Part shown: positions 1-6,690 of the stretch, piece by piece
Numbering within the stretch: the stretch's first letter is position 1
Layout of the letters: the number at the start of each line of letters is the position of its first letter
From: CAYWTX01 sp964461295
GTDB taxonomy: Bacteria > Planctomycetota > Phycisphaerae > SM23-33
Reading direction: 5' to 3'
Assembly: GCA_964461295.1 (NCBI GenBank)
Contig: CAYWTX010000277.1
Location: 1 to 10,727, forward strand
Length of the DNA stretch: 10,727 bases
Program-made: the position numbers and the translations under genes
Notes under the pieces: model-generated
Told to the model about the DNA's origin: nothing
What the model saw: the letters and a program-made list of their open reading frames with translations, nothing else
The model's database searches: none

Positions 1-52
1 TCCAAAACCCAGGAATCCGAGGACAATCACCCCCGAAAAGCCAGGCAGGACA
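1..52. other. Window edge, no complete gene
   Basis: No complete gene is visible. Read on the minus strand beyond the stop of the small gene at 53, the +1 frame encodes a hydrophobic, glycine-rich stretch (residues such as GVIVLGFLGFG) running off the window edge. It could be the start of a membrane segment of a following gene, or the continuation of the small gene after a frameshift. The stretch is too short to decide. Confidence 0.3.
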
Positions 53-262
53 CTACGCCGCGATTATCTTGGACAGCAGTGACCTAACACCTCCGCTGGC
101 CTTCCACCTTTCGATCGACTGTTTCAGCGCTTCGACAGAAAGGGGGGCTGGGCTCCTTCGTTTGGACAACGCACATTGCAGTTCTGTAAGCGAGGTTCTT
201 GAGTGGAACGCTCGCCATCGCGGTACAACCTGTCGTTGCTTGTCTTCTGGGATTGCGGACAA
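53..262 (-). CDS. Small hypothetical protein, second cistron of the kinase unit
   Basis: A 69-residue protein that I do not recognise with certainty. It starts with TTG directly after the TAA stop of the kinase gene. A GGAG sequence lies about 8 bases upstream, inside the kinase 3' end, which supports this start and translational coupling. The N-terminus contains VVPRWRAF, followed by an alpha-helical, basic stretch (SVEALKQSIERWK) and a hydrophobic end (SLLSKIIAA). A PRWR-type opening is something I associate loosely with the beginnings of longer TPR-type proteins, so this may be the 5' part of a larger gene cut short by a stop or frameshift. That link is recollection only. Its base composition matches the GC-poor kinase, and it ends 52 bases from the window edge. 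Confidence 0.5.
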   Translation of the reverse strand: MSAIPEDKQRQVVPRWRAFHSRTSLTELQCALSKRRSPAPLSVEALKQSIERWKASGGVRSLLSKIIAA

Positions 263-1306
263 TTAGCTATCTCCAATCAATCCGACTTCCGCTCTTTTGG
301 CCAGTTTGTTTAGTAGAGAAACATACCGAGCAACGTCAAAGGGATTGTGATGCGGACGCCGCTCCAAAGGGTGCCCCCGCAACGAAGGATCCGGATCGCA
401 CAACTGACGCAAAGCTTCCTCAAGTTCCGCGCCTATCTCCCTGGGAACACTCAGCATCACTTCGTCAATAGCACTTCCAAACCTGTCTCTTAGATACGGG
501 ATGACCTCGTCATAAGTACCAGTCCAGTTTGACGGAAGAAGCGGCTCCGGTATACGCGCGGCAAGAACCATGGTCATGCTCACCCCTGTAAACATAAATG
601 CGATCATGCTACCCAGAAGGTAGAGGTCGCAAGCTAGACGCCTCGTCATCCAATTCTCAGGTTGATAGCCATAAAGCTGTTCGGGCGGTGCGTATCCTGG
701 GTCCCCGGCAAATTGTCGACCTTCTAAGGGAGACGCAGTGGAACCTACCGATGCATGCCCTAAATCGCCAAGTTTGGATGTTTTCTTAGAGAACACCAAC
801 ACGTTTGATGGTTTCAGGTCCTGATGGGCTATTCCTATGGCATGCAATTGCTGAATCGCTACGGCAATATTATGCAGCGACCGAAGGGCCCATGCTAAGT
901 CAAACCGTTGAGCCAAGTGCATTTGAGATCGCAGATCACGATCGGCTAACTCGAATATCAGATACTGGACAACCGTTCGGAAATCATCTGGTTGGACAGA
1001 GACTTTGCCATCGGCGATGATGTTGACGATCTTGCTAAGTCGCTTGTCGCGACACTCAGTACAAAGTGCCCTTTCATGCAAGTAGGCATTAGTCATGGCT
1101 TGGAGGGCCATGGCTGGATCGGGGCTCTGAAGACCAGCAACGAAGTCCATCGCTTTGAGAAATGCGCGGGTTCCATTCGCTGATTCGACAATGTACCCGC
1201 GTGAGAAACACCCTCCTGTGGCAAGTTTGGGCGGTATGATCCTCTCCAAGACCCGCCACCCTCCCTCAAGAGTCATTCCCTGGAGTTGCTCTGCAGGTCG
1301 TTCCAT
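263..1306 (-). CDS. Serine/threonine protein kinase (Hanks type)
   Basis: A 347-residue cytoplasmic kinase predicted to transfer phosphate from ATP to protein Ser/Thr; the substrate is unknown. The catalytic motifs are present in order: glycine-rich loop region GGCFSRGY at 31-38, ATP-anchoring Lys at K51 (FLKAMD), likely helix-C Glu at E78, catalytic loop HQDLKPSN at 161-168 (D163, K165, N168), DLG in place of DFG at 181-183, APPE at 206-209, Asp of helix F at D227, and the late Arg at R310. It should therefore be active. No transmembrane segment, PASTA or other sensor domain follows the kinase fold. ATG at 1306 is chosen because GTAGGAGA lies 6-7 bases upstream. In-frame ATG codons at 1330 and 1342 and a TTG at 1360 are less well placed. 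GC content is far below that of the neighbours, which suggests horizontal transfer. The next gene starts immediately after its stop. Confidence 0.88.
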   Translation of the reverse strand: MERPAEQLQGMTLEGGWRVLERIIPPKLATGGCFSRGYIVESANGTRAFLKAMDFVAGLQSPDPAMALQAMTNAYLHERALCTECRDKRLSKIVNIIADGKVSVQPDDFRTVVQYLIFELADRDLRSQMHLAQRFDLAWALRSLHNIAVAIQQLHAIGIAHQDLKPSNVLVFSKKTSKLGDLGHASVGSTASPLEGRQFAGDPGYAPPEQLYGYQPENWMTRRLACDLYLLGSMIAFMFTGVSMTMVLAARIPEPLLPSNWTGTYDEVIPYLRDRFGSAIDEVMLSVPREIGAELEEALRQLCDPDPSLRGHPLERRPHHNPFDVARYVSLLNKLAKRAEVGLIGDS

Positions 1307-1362
1307 AGTCGATCTCCTACTTTGCACCATGGATATAATCATCCCCCCTTCTTCCCGCAAGG

Positions 1363-1392
1363 ATAATTTGCCTCCCAGAAGTGCCCTATCAA
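1363..1392 (-). promoter_or_regulatory. Candidate promoter of the kinase unit
   Basis: On the minus strand, TTGATA (1387-1392, five of six matches to the -35 consensus) is followed after 18 bases by AATTAT (1363-1368, four of six matches to the -10). It lies between the exported coiled-coil gene and the kinase, about 57 bases before the chosen ATG. It suggests that the kinase and the small downstream gene are transcribed apart from the sigma operon. Confidence 0.45.
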
Positions 1393-1415
1393 GCGCGAAA
1401 CGGACCTCGGGTCAC

Positions 1416-2183
1416 CTACCGCACGTCCGCCACGTTGAGGATGTGCGGGGCGGGAGAAGCTCCGGAGGCCCCGGCCGCGGGCCGGCTGGCCGGAGCGGCT
1501 TGGGAGGTCGGCGGCTTCGCGGGGATGGTTTCAGCCATTCGGGCCGCGTTCTGTAGCAACTGTTCCACCTGCTCGCGGATCACCTGGTCCTGGCTGGCGG
1601 CCCGGCGCTTCAGTTCCTCCTCCAGCAGCTTCGCCTGCTCCATGATCTGCTGGATGCGCTGCTCGCGGATGACCTGCTCGGCCTCGAATCGCCGGGCCGT
1701 CAACTCATGGAGTTGCCGCTCCATCTCCTGCCTGGCATGGGCGTCCTTGGTCTTGGGGATCTCGCGGGCAAGCTGCCACATCTTCGTGTAACTGATCGAC
1801 TGGAGCACGTCCTGGGCGTCCCGCACGGCCGGGGGGAGCCGCTTACGCTGCTCGAACGAGTACCAGTGCGATCTCAGCAGCACCTGGTAGTTCTGGGGGT
1901 TCTTCTTCTGATGGTCCAGGAGTTGCTTGTAGCTGTCCGCCCGCTTGTCCTTGAGATACTCGAGGACTTCCTTCTCCTGCTGGGCGGTGAGTTCCCCGGG
2001 GACCAGGAAGATGCTCGACTGCCCGGCGACGGCGGAAGCGGACTGGCTGGCCGGCTGGGAGGCCGCAACCGGCTTGCGCGAAGGCGTGCCCGCACCGCCG
2101 CTGTTGGGGTCGGCGGCGACCTGCGCGGAGACGACCGCCGCGGCGGAAAGGACAACAGCAACCGCAAGGTTTCTCTTCATCAT
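1416..2183 (-). CDS. Exported coiled-coil protein of the sigma operon
   Basis: A 255-residue protein of unknown function. Residues 1-20 form a signal peptide: basic MMKRN, a hydrophobic Ala/Val core, and a likely cleavage after VSA. A Ser/Ala/Pro/Gln linker follows (about 22-56), then a charged helical domain beginning LTAQQEKEVLEYL at 66-78. A long, nearly uninterrupted Glu/Arg/Gln-rich helix spans about 134-215 and is very likely a coiled coil. A low-complexity Pro/Ala/Ser tail ends the protein. ATG at 2183 is preferred over the upstream in-frame start at 2255, because it begins the signal peptide and lies 7 bases after the stop of the preceding gene, which suggests translational coupling. 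As third gene after an ECF sigma factor and a membrane protein, it could be the periplasmic sensor or regulator of that pair, by analogy with CnrX or ZraP. That role is inferred from position and shape, not from similarity. Confidence 0.75.
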   Translation of the reverse strand: MMKRNLAVAVVLSAAAVVSAQVAADPNSGGAGTPSRKPVAASQPASQSASAVAGQSSIFLVPGELTAQQEKEVLEYLKDKRADSYKQLLDHQKKNPQNYQVLLRSHWYSFEQRKRLPPAVRDAQDVLQSISYTKMWQLAREIPKTKDAHARQEMERQLHELTARRFEAEQVIREQRIQQIMEQAKLLEEELKRRAASQDQVIREQVEQLLQNAARMAETIPAKPPTSQAAPASRPAAGASGASPAPHILNVADVR

Positions 2184-2190
2184 CACGTTC

Positions 2191-3042
2191 TCAAGGAGCG
2201 CCCGGGGGATCGCCGACGGAGGAGGGCAGCTCCAACCAGAGGTCCCGAACTTCATTCTGGAGTTTCTCTATCCGCAAATCCATGGAAACGCAGGCCGGCG
2301 GAGTCCGCATGTCGACTTCCATGTCTTCCACCTCGGCCGCCAACTTGTCGATGGCCGCGTCCTCGGCGGCGCCTGGAGCGGCGGGAACGAGCTCGGGCGG
2401 AGGCTGCACCACGGCGATCTGCGTCGGTCCGGGTCCCGGCCCGGCCGGCCCCGGCCCTTCGCTCTGGAGCATGACGGCCAGGAGCGCGACGGCGGCGAGG
2501 GCCGCGGCGGCTGCCCCGCCCGCCAGACGCATCAGGCGGCGCCGCGGGCGCATCAGCTCCGCGGCCAGGCGGCGATGCGCCCGTTCGAGGGTCCCTCGCG
2601 GCACGGCGACGTCGAGCAGCCCGGCGATGGCGGCCTCGTCGGCCCGCACCTCGACCAGCATGGCGCGGCGGCCGATTCGATCGATCCGACGCGGCGGCAG
2701 CTTGACGTCGAGCATCGGTCCCAGCACGGCCTGGTCGGCCTGCACGTCGCCGAGCATCGCCCGTCGGACGACTCGCTCGATGCGGAGGGATGAAACGTGG
2801 GCGTCCAGGAGCGGCGCGATCGTCTCCTCGTCCCGCTGGACATCGCCGAGCACGGCGCGGCGCACGACCCGCTGGAGGCGCTGCTGCCTTAGCCGGTCCG
2901 GGCATGGGTCTTGTAGAAGGGCGCCCACCTGCTCTTCGCCGGCGCGCACTTCCCTCGCGGCCGAGAGTTCCTCGGCCGACAACTCGACGGCCTCGCCGTC
3001 GAGGTACCGCGCGATCCGCTCGTATTGTGGGTCAGTGAGCAT
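2191..3042 (-). CDS. Membrane protein, probable anti-sigma factor with tandem repeats
   Basis: A 283-residue single-pass membrane protein, probably the partner that holds the adjacent ECF sigma factor inactive. The N-terminus (about 4-35, DPQYERIARYLDGE) resembles the opening helices of anti-sigma domains, but no HxxxCxxC zinc motif is present. Residues 36-166 are four related helical repeats, the last three at an exact 32-residue step. A transmembrane helix lies at about 170-193 after a run of arginines (RPRRR), placing the repeats in the cytoplasm. Outside is a Gly/Pro linker, a Glu/Asp-rich helix near 225-246 and a short C-terminal helix. The gene overlaps the end of the sigma gene by 11 bases from ATG 3042; a GTG at 3051 is an alternative start. 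Overlap, order and topology support the anti-sigma call. The repeats give no known family match that I can name, so function remains inferred. Confidence 0.7.
   Translation of the reverse strand: MLTDPQYERIARYLDGEAVELSAEELSAAREVRAGEEQVGALLQDPCPDRLRQQRLQRVVRRAVLGDVQRDEETIAPLLDAHVSSLRIERVVRRAMLGDVQADQAVLGPMLDVKLPPRRIDRIGRRAMLVEVRADEAAIAGLLDVAVPRGTLERAHRRLAAELMRPRRRLMRLAGGAAAAALAAVALLAVMLQSEGPGPAGPGPGPTQIAVVQPPPELVPAAPGAAEDAAIDKLAAEVEDMEVDMRTPPACVSMDLRIEKLQNEVRDLWLELPSSVGDPPGAP
2545..2937 (-). repeat. Four tandem coding repeats in the anti-sigma candidate
   Basis: These encode residues 36-166. Units begin at residues 36 (35 aa), 71, 103 and 135, the last three exactly 32 aa (96 bases) apart. 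The shared pattern is: D[EQ]xx[IL]xx[LM]LD, then a hydrophobic turn, then [IL][ED]R, then RRAML, then a [DE]V[QR]A-like end. The first three units keep RRA[VM]L almost unchanged; the fourth has diverged to RRLAAEL. This points to internal duplication of a helix-turn-helix-sized element. Confidence 0.75.
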
Positions 3043-3610
3043 CGCCAACACCCATGAGGTCGCGAAGGGTCTTCAGCCCGCGGTGCACGCGGGCCAGGGC
3101 CGTGCCGAGGGGACAATCGAACAGGTCGGCGATTTCCCTGAAGCTCATCTGTCCGAAATGCCGCAGCATGATCATCTCCCGCGTGGTGATGTCGAGCCTC
3201 GCCAACGCGGCCTGGAGCTTGACGGAGGCCTCCTCGGCCAGCAGCCCGCCGCCGGCGTCCTGGTGTGGCGCCGGCACGCTGTCGCCCAGGCTCGAACCGC
3301 CGTCGCCCTCGGCGGACAGGCTTGCCGGTTCGGGGCTGGATCGTACGCGGCGAATCCGGTCGCGCACCATGTTGGCGGCGATGCGGAACAGCCAGGGCTC
3401 GAACCGCCCGCGGTCGTCGTAACTCTTCAGTTTTGAGACCAGCCGCACCATCAACTCGCCGAGAAGGTCTTCGGCGTCGTGGTGCCTTCCGGTCGCGCGC
3501 AGAAAGTAGCCGTACAGCCGTTGCCCGTAGGCCTCAAGGAGCGCCCGGTAGGCTTCCGGATCGCCCACCTGGGCGCTGGCAATCCAGGCACGCAACTGTT
3601 GGCTTCCCAT
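3032..3610 (-). CDS. ECF-family RNA polymerase sigma factor
   Basis: A 192-residue extracytoplasmic-function sigma-70 factor that directs RNA polymerase to a small regulon, usually including its own operon. Region 2 spans about 13-90: DAEDLLGELMVRLV at 45-58, then FEPWLFRIAANMVRDRIRR at 70-88, the -10 recognition and core-binding helices. A linker rich in Ser, Gly and Asp covers about 91-128. Region 4 spans about 130-186, with the recognition helix in REIADLFDCPLGTALARVHR (158-177). Length and order fit the family, and no C-terminal extension is present. ATG at 3610 matches the family N-terminus; only a weak GGA lies ahead of it. It is the first gene of the three-gene minus-strand operon and overlaps the next gene. 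A 10-bp-stem inverted repeat sits in its leader. Target promoters cannot be deduced here. Confidence 0.92.
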   Translation of the reverse strand: MGSQQLRAWIASAQVGDPEAYRALLEAYGQRLYGYFLRATGRHHDAEDLLGELMVRLVSKLKSYDDRGRFEPWLFRIAANMVRDRIRRVRSSPEPASLSAEGDGGSSLGDSVPAPHQDAGGGLLAEEASVKLQAALARLDITTREMIMLRHFGQMSFREIADLFDCPLGTALARVHRGLKTLRDLMGVGDAH

Positions 3611-3633
3611 GTTCCAATCCGATTAACGCGGCA

Positions 3634-3665
3634 CGAGGCCGGGTATTGCGACTTTCCCGGCCTTG
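3634..3665 (-). promoter_or_regulatory. Inverted repeat in the sigma gene leader
   Basis: AGGCCGGG (3636-3643) and CCCGGCCT (3656-3663) are perfectly complementary around a 12-base loop. The stem extends by one G-T and one C-G pair to 3634-3665. It lies 24 bases upstream of the sigma ATG, so it may be an operator or a leader hairpin controlling translation. No convincing -35/-10 pair was found beside it on the minus strand. Confidence 0.4.
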
Positions 3666-3787
3666 GGCGCCCCATCGCGAACGCCATGGCTTGCCGGAGG
3701 CGGCCGCGTCGACCCCGACGGGGCGTTCCGCACGACGCGGCTCGGTTCGGGCATTCTACCGCGATGCCGCCGGCGAAGGGGAAACGG

Positions 3788-3819
3788 TTGGAATAGACGC
3801 CTCCGCGAATCGTTATACT
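3788..3819 (+). promoter_or_regulatory. Candidate promoter of the secreted peptidase gene
   Basis: TTGGAA (3788-3793) and TATACT (3814-3819) resemble -35 and -10 boxes, but the spacer is 20 bases, longer than the usual 17. Transcription would begin near 3826, about 46 bases before the ATG at 3872. The rest of the 3611-3871 spacer holds only the inverted repeat in the sigma leader. Confidence 0.4.
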
Positions 3820-3871
3820 ACCGATACGTGCGTTGTTGCCTTGCGGCACTCTCAGCCAGACGGAGTTCGCC

Positions 3872-5776
3872 ATGGGACGGTCGCTGCTCGTTGTGGGTAT
3901 CGTTGCTGCCCTGTCTTCATTCGCTTGGGCCGCCCCCCCCACCAGGTCCGGCAACGGCAAGGCTGCCGCGCCGGCGGGCAAACCCGCCGCCAGGCCCGAC
4001 GCGGCCGCCCAGGCCGATCGCCTGGCCGAACTGAAGAAGAAGCTGGAGGCGCACTACCAGGAAGGGCAGTTCGCCGAGGCCGAGAGCGTCCTGGTCGAGA
4101 TCCTGCGGCTGAACCCGCGGGACGCGCAGAGTTGGTACAACCTCGGGTGCGTGCAGGCCCGCCAGGGCCGCAACGACGACGCGATGGTCAGCCTGCTGCG
4201 GGCCGTGCGAGAAGGCTTCGGCGAGGCCGACCACGCCCAGCGCGACGACGACCTCAAGCCGTTGCGCGAAGACCCCGCCTTCAAGCGGCTCATCGATCGC
4301 ATGCGCCAAGCCGCCAGCTCGACCAGGACCCGCACCACCAGCGCCAACAGATACGACGAGCAGGAGCGCGCCCGCCGCGTCGCCGCCATCAACCAGAAAC
4401 TCGCGGGCGCCTTCAAGAACAAGCAGTTCTCCGCGGCCGAGGCGATGCTGAGGGACATCCTGAAGATCGACCCGAACAACAGCACGGCCCACTACAACCT
4501 GGCGTGCGTCCACAGCCGGCTGGGCGAGAAGGAAGAGGCCGTCCAGTGGCTGATGAAGGCGGCGGACCTGGGCTACGTGGGCTTCCGCCACATGGAGCGC
4601 GACGAGGACCTGGTGGCCATCCGACAGACGCCCGGCTACCGCGACCTCCTGGGCAAGCGGCAGGAGTACCAGAAGAAGCGGGCCGAGAAGATCTACGCGA
4701 AGCTGAGGGACGAATTCGGCGAGGGCTATCTCTACGGCATCGACCACGACATGAAGCTCGTGTTCGCCACCGACGTCGATCGCCAGACGCTGGAGGATCT
4801 CCGGCGCCGGCTGAGCGCCTACGCGGCCGCTCAGTGGCGCGATTTGTTCACGCACCAGTTCGACGAGTACCTGACGGTGGTGGTGCCCAAGGAATGGCGT
4901 TGGGGTCCGGCGATCGGGGGGTTCTACAACCGGGAGAACACCATTCTGTATGCCAGGTCGGTGGGCATGGTGCTGATCCACGAGTTCACCCACGCGATGC
5001 ACTTCGCCGACCAGGACGGGCGCGGGCAGGCGCATCCCATCTGGGTGACCGAGGGCCTGGCGACGCTGTTTGAGAGCTCGGAGATGGAGAACGGCGCGGC
5101 CGTTCCGGAGCACAACAACCGGCTGAACATGCTACAGAACTTCGTGCGGAGCAGGCAGCACGTGAAGTTCGAGGAATTCGTCCGGATGTCGCACCCGCAG
5201 TTCATGCAGAAGGCGATGTACGCGTATCCCGAGGGCCGGTACATGTTCATGTACCTGTACGAGAAGGGGCTGCTGCGGAAGTGGTACGACGCCTACGTCG
5301 AGGGCTTCGCGAAGGACGAGACCGGCGCCAACGCGTTCGAGAAGGTCTTCGGCAAGGACCTGGACCTCGTCGAGAAGGACTGGGAGGACTGGGTCGTGAA
5401 GCTCAAGCCGCCGGCGATGGGCGCCGTCAGGGGCCAGCCGTACCTGGGCATCCAGCTTCGAGCCGCCGTCGACGGCGTGGCGATCGCGGGCCTCGTGCCC
5501 GGCAGCGGCGCCGACAAGGCCGGGCTGAGGGCCGGCGACGTGATCGTGAAGATCGACGACGAGCGCGTGGTGGACCCGGGCGAACTGACGGCGGCCATCC
5601 GGAAGCACAAGGTGGGCGACAAGGTGAAGGTGCACTATCGCCGCGACGGCAAGTACGGCGACGCCGTTGTGCTCCTGGCGGCCATGCCGGGCAACCCCGC
5701 CAGTTCCCCCGCCTCGCAGCCCAGGAGGGTCGCGCCGGCCAGGAAACCCGTGCCCGCCACGCGCAAGGCCGCCTAA
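3872..5776 (+). CDS. Exported TPR-metallopeptidase-PDZ protein (DUF1570-like)
   Basis: A 634-residue exported protein, probably a zinc peptidase of the gluzincin type. It has a signal peptide at 1-20 (cleavage after AWA) and an Ala/Pro/Lys-rich linker to about 45. Two copies of a TPR-based unit follow, about 48-144 and 170-263, each containing YNLxCVxxRxG and ending in a DxDLxxxRxxPxxxxL pattern. The peptidase domain spans about 275-510 and carries HEFTH at 370-374, with probable third zinc ligand E394 in VTEGLATLFE. A C-terminal PDZ domain spans about 521-604 (YLGIQL, GLRAGDVIVKIDD), and the tail is basic and Pro-rich. The HExxH, the downstream Glu and the partner domains suggest the peptidase-MA/DUF1570 type, which I recall as common in planctomycetes. 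ATG 3872 is chosen because GGAG sits 6 bases upstream and the signal peptide begins there; the in-frame start at 3833 lacks both. It is divergent from the sigma operon. Its substrate is unknown. Confidence 0.85.
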   Translation: MGRSLLVVGIVAALSSFAWAAPPTRSGNGKAAAPAGKPAARPDAAAQADRLAELKKKLEAHYQEGQFAEAESVLVEILRLNPRDAQSWYNLGCVQARQGRNDDAMVSLLRAVREGFGEADHAQRDDDLKPLREDPAFKRLIDRMRQAASSTRTRTTSANRYDEQERARRVAAINQKLAGAFKNKQFSAAEAMLRDILKIDPNNSTAHYNLACVHSRLGEKEEAVQWLMKAADLGYVGFRHMERDEDLVAIRQTPGYRDLLGKRQEYQKKRAEKIYAKLRDEFGEGYLYGIDHDMKLVFATDVDRQTLEDLRRRLSAYAAAQWRDLFTHQFDEYLTVVVPKEWRWGPAIGGFYNRENTILYARSVGMVLIHEFTHAMHFADQDGRGQAHPIWVTEGLATLFESSEMENGAAVPEHNNRLNMLQNFVRSRQHVKFEEFVRMSHPQFMQKAMYAYPEGRYMFMYLYEKGLLRKWYDAYVEGFAKDETGANAFEKVFGKDLDLVEKDWEDWVVKLKPPAMGAVRGQPYLGIQLRAAVDGVAIAGLVPGSGADKAGLRAGDVIVKIDDERVVDPGELTAAIRKHKVGDKVKVHYRRDGKYGDAVVLLAAMPGNPASSPASQPRRVAPARKPVPATRKAA

Positions 5777-5844
5777 CGGCCCCGCGGCCAGTGCTACGTG
5801 TTGGTAACAGTTCAGAACCTGTGAGAGAATCGCCCAAGCAACTT

Positions 5845-5878
5845 GATCCCTCTTCGCCCCGAAGGGCAGATCGGGATC
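5845..5878. repeat. Nested inverted repeat
   Basis: GATCCC (5845-5850) pairs with GGGATC (5873-5878), enclosing CTTCG (5852-5856) paired with CGAAG (5860-5864) across a three-base CCC loop. It lies about 70 bases after the peptidase stop. No run of T follows, so it is not a classical terminator. It may be part of a dispersed intergenic repeat. Confidence 0.45.
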
Positions 5879-5951
5879 CAGCCGGGGGCATAGGCCCGCG
5901 GAAGACTTCCAACGACCCGCCAAAGGCCAAGGCGGACCGGAGCAGGTGGCA

Positions 5952-5993
5952 TGGGCGGGACGCCCACGAAACGCATGGGCAAGATGCCCCTGC
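5952..5993. repeat. Two successive hairpins of the same design
   Basis: The first hairpin is TGGGCG, loop GGA, CGCCCA (5952-5966). The second is GGGCA, loop AGA, TGCCC (5977-5989), extendable to 5973-5993 with one mismatch. Both follow a GGGC[AG]-three-base-loop-[TC]GCCC plan, 10 bases apart, just ahead of the phosphatase ribosome-binding site. The repetition of one design suggests a REP-like element and not chance pairing. Confidence 0.5.
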
Positions 5994-6023
5994 CAACTCC
6001 AAGAGGCACCCCAAGGAGTAGTG

Positions 6024-6671
6024 ATGTACAGAGCCGTTCTCTTCGACCTCGACGGCACGTTGCTGGACACGATCGACGACCTGGCCGACTCGATGAACGT
6101 CGTGCTCGCCGCGATGGGCTTCCCGCCGCGCGGCGTGGCCGAATGCAAGTACTTCGTGGGCGACGGGGCGCGCAACTTCGCGCTGCGGTCGCTGCCCGAG
6201 GACCGTCGCGACGAGCCGACCGTGCAGCGCTGCCTGCAACTCTACCGCGAGCAATACGCCCGCCGCTGGGACGTCAAGACCCGCCCCTACCCCGGCATCG
6301 CCGATCTGCTCGACGAACTCGCCCGCCGCGGCGTCCAGGCGGCCGTGCTGTCCAACAAGCCCGACGACATGACCCAGCTCACCGTCCGCCGCCTGCTGCC
6401 GCGGTGGTCGTTCGCGGCCGTCAAGGGCGTCGGTCCCGACGGCATCGTCAAGCCCGACCCCACAGCCGCCGTGGCCATCGCAAACCAGCTCGGCTTGGCG
6501 CCGACGGAGTTTCTCTACGTCGGCGACACGAACACGGACATGCGAACGGCCGTCGCGGCCGGGATGTTCCCCGTGGGCGCCCTGTGGGGCTTCCGCCCCG
6601 CGGAGGAACTGCTCGCCAGCGGCGCCAAGGCGCTCATCGAGCGACCAGGGGAACTGGTGGAGTTGATCTGA
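6024..6671 (+). CDS. HAD-superfamily phosphatase, phosphoglycolate phosphatase type
   Basis: A 215-residue cytoplasmic phosphatase of the haloacid dehalogenase superfamily, closest in layout to phosphoglycolate phosphatase (Gph), which hydrolyses 2-phosphoglycolate to glycolate, or to PpaX-like pyrophosphatases. All four HAD motifs are intact: DLDGTLLDT at 8-16 (nucleophile D8, acid/base D10), SNKPD at 110-114 (S110), K143 in VKPDP, and VGDTNTDM at 166-173 (D168, D172). The helical cap (about 17-85) is of the small C1 type. ATG at 6024 is well supported: AAGGAG lies 5 bases upstream and the family N-terminus begins there, while the in-frame ATG at 5946 lies inside the palindromic spacer. The gene converges on the nucleotidyltransferase gene, with 19 bases between stops and no visible terminator. 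The exact substrate cannot be read from the sequence. Confidence 0.85.
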   Translation: MYRAVLFDLDGTLLDTIDDLADSMNVVLAAMGFPPRGVAECKYFVGDGARNFALRSLPEDRRDEPTVQRCLQLYREQYARRWDVKTRPYPGIADLLDELARRGVQAAVLSNKPDDMTQLTVRRLLPRWSFAAVKGVGPDGIVKPDPTAAVAIANQLGLAPTEFLYVGDTNTDMRTAVAAGMFPVGALWGFRPAEELLASGAKALIERPGELVELI

Positions 6672-6690
6672 CACGCACACCGACCGTCGC

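Larger units (their letters stand above)
5777..6023. other. Spacer with several small palindromes
   Basis: Between the peptidase and phosphatase genes this 247-base spacer has no convincing gene. It holds nested and paired palindromes, listed separately. A weak promoter-like pair (TTGGTA 5801-5806, GAGAAT 5825-5830, 18-base spacer) could serve the phosphatase gene. The frames that remain open through it are probably GC-rich noise. Confidence 0.5.

Noticed and set aside
1334..1339. TATAAT on the plus strand near the kinase start
   Set aside because: No -35 box at a suitable distance and no plus-strand gene downstream.
3265..5073. Long plus-strand open frame in another register over the sigma and peptidase genes
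   Set aside because: Its product is Arg/Pro/Gly-rich low complexity, and it crosses the sigma gene on the opposite strand. It overlaps the TPR-peptidase gene, which has a signal peptide and recognisable domains.
5777..5800. GC-rich palindrome after the peptidase stop as a terminator
   Set aside because: GGCC repeats could pair, but no T run follows and the stem is short.
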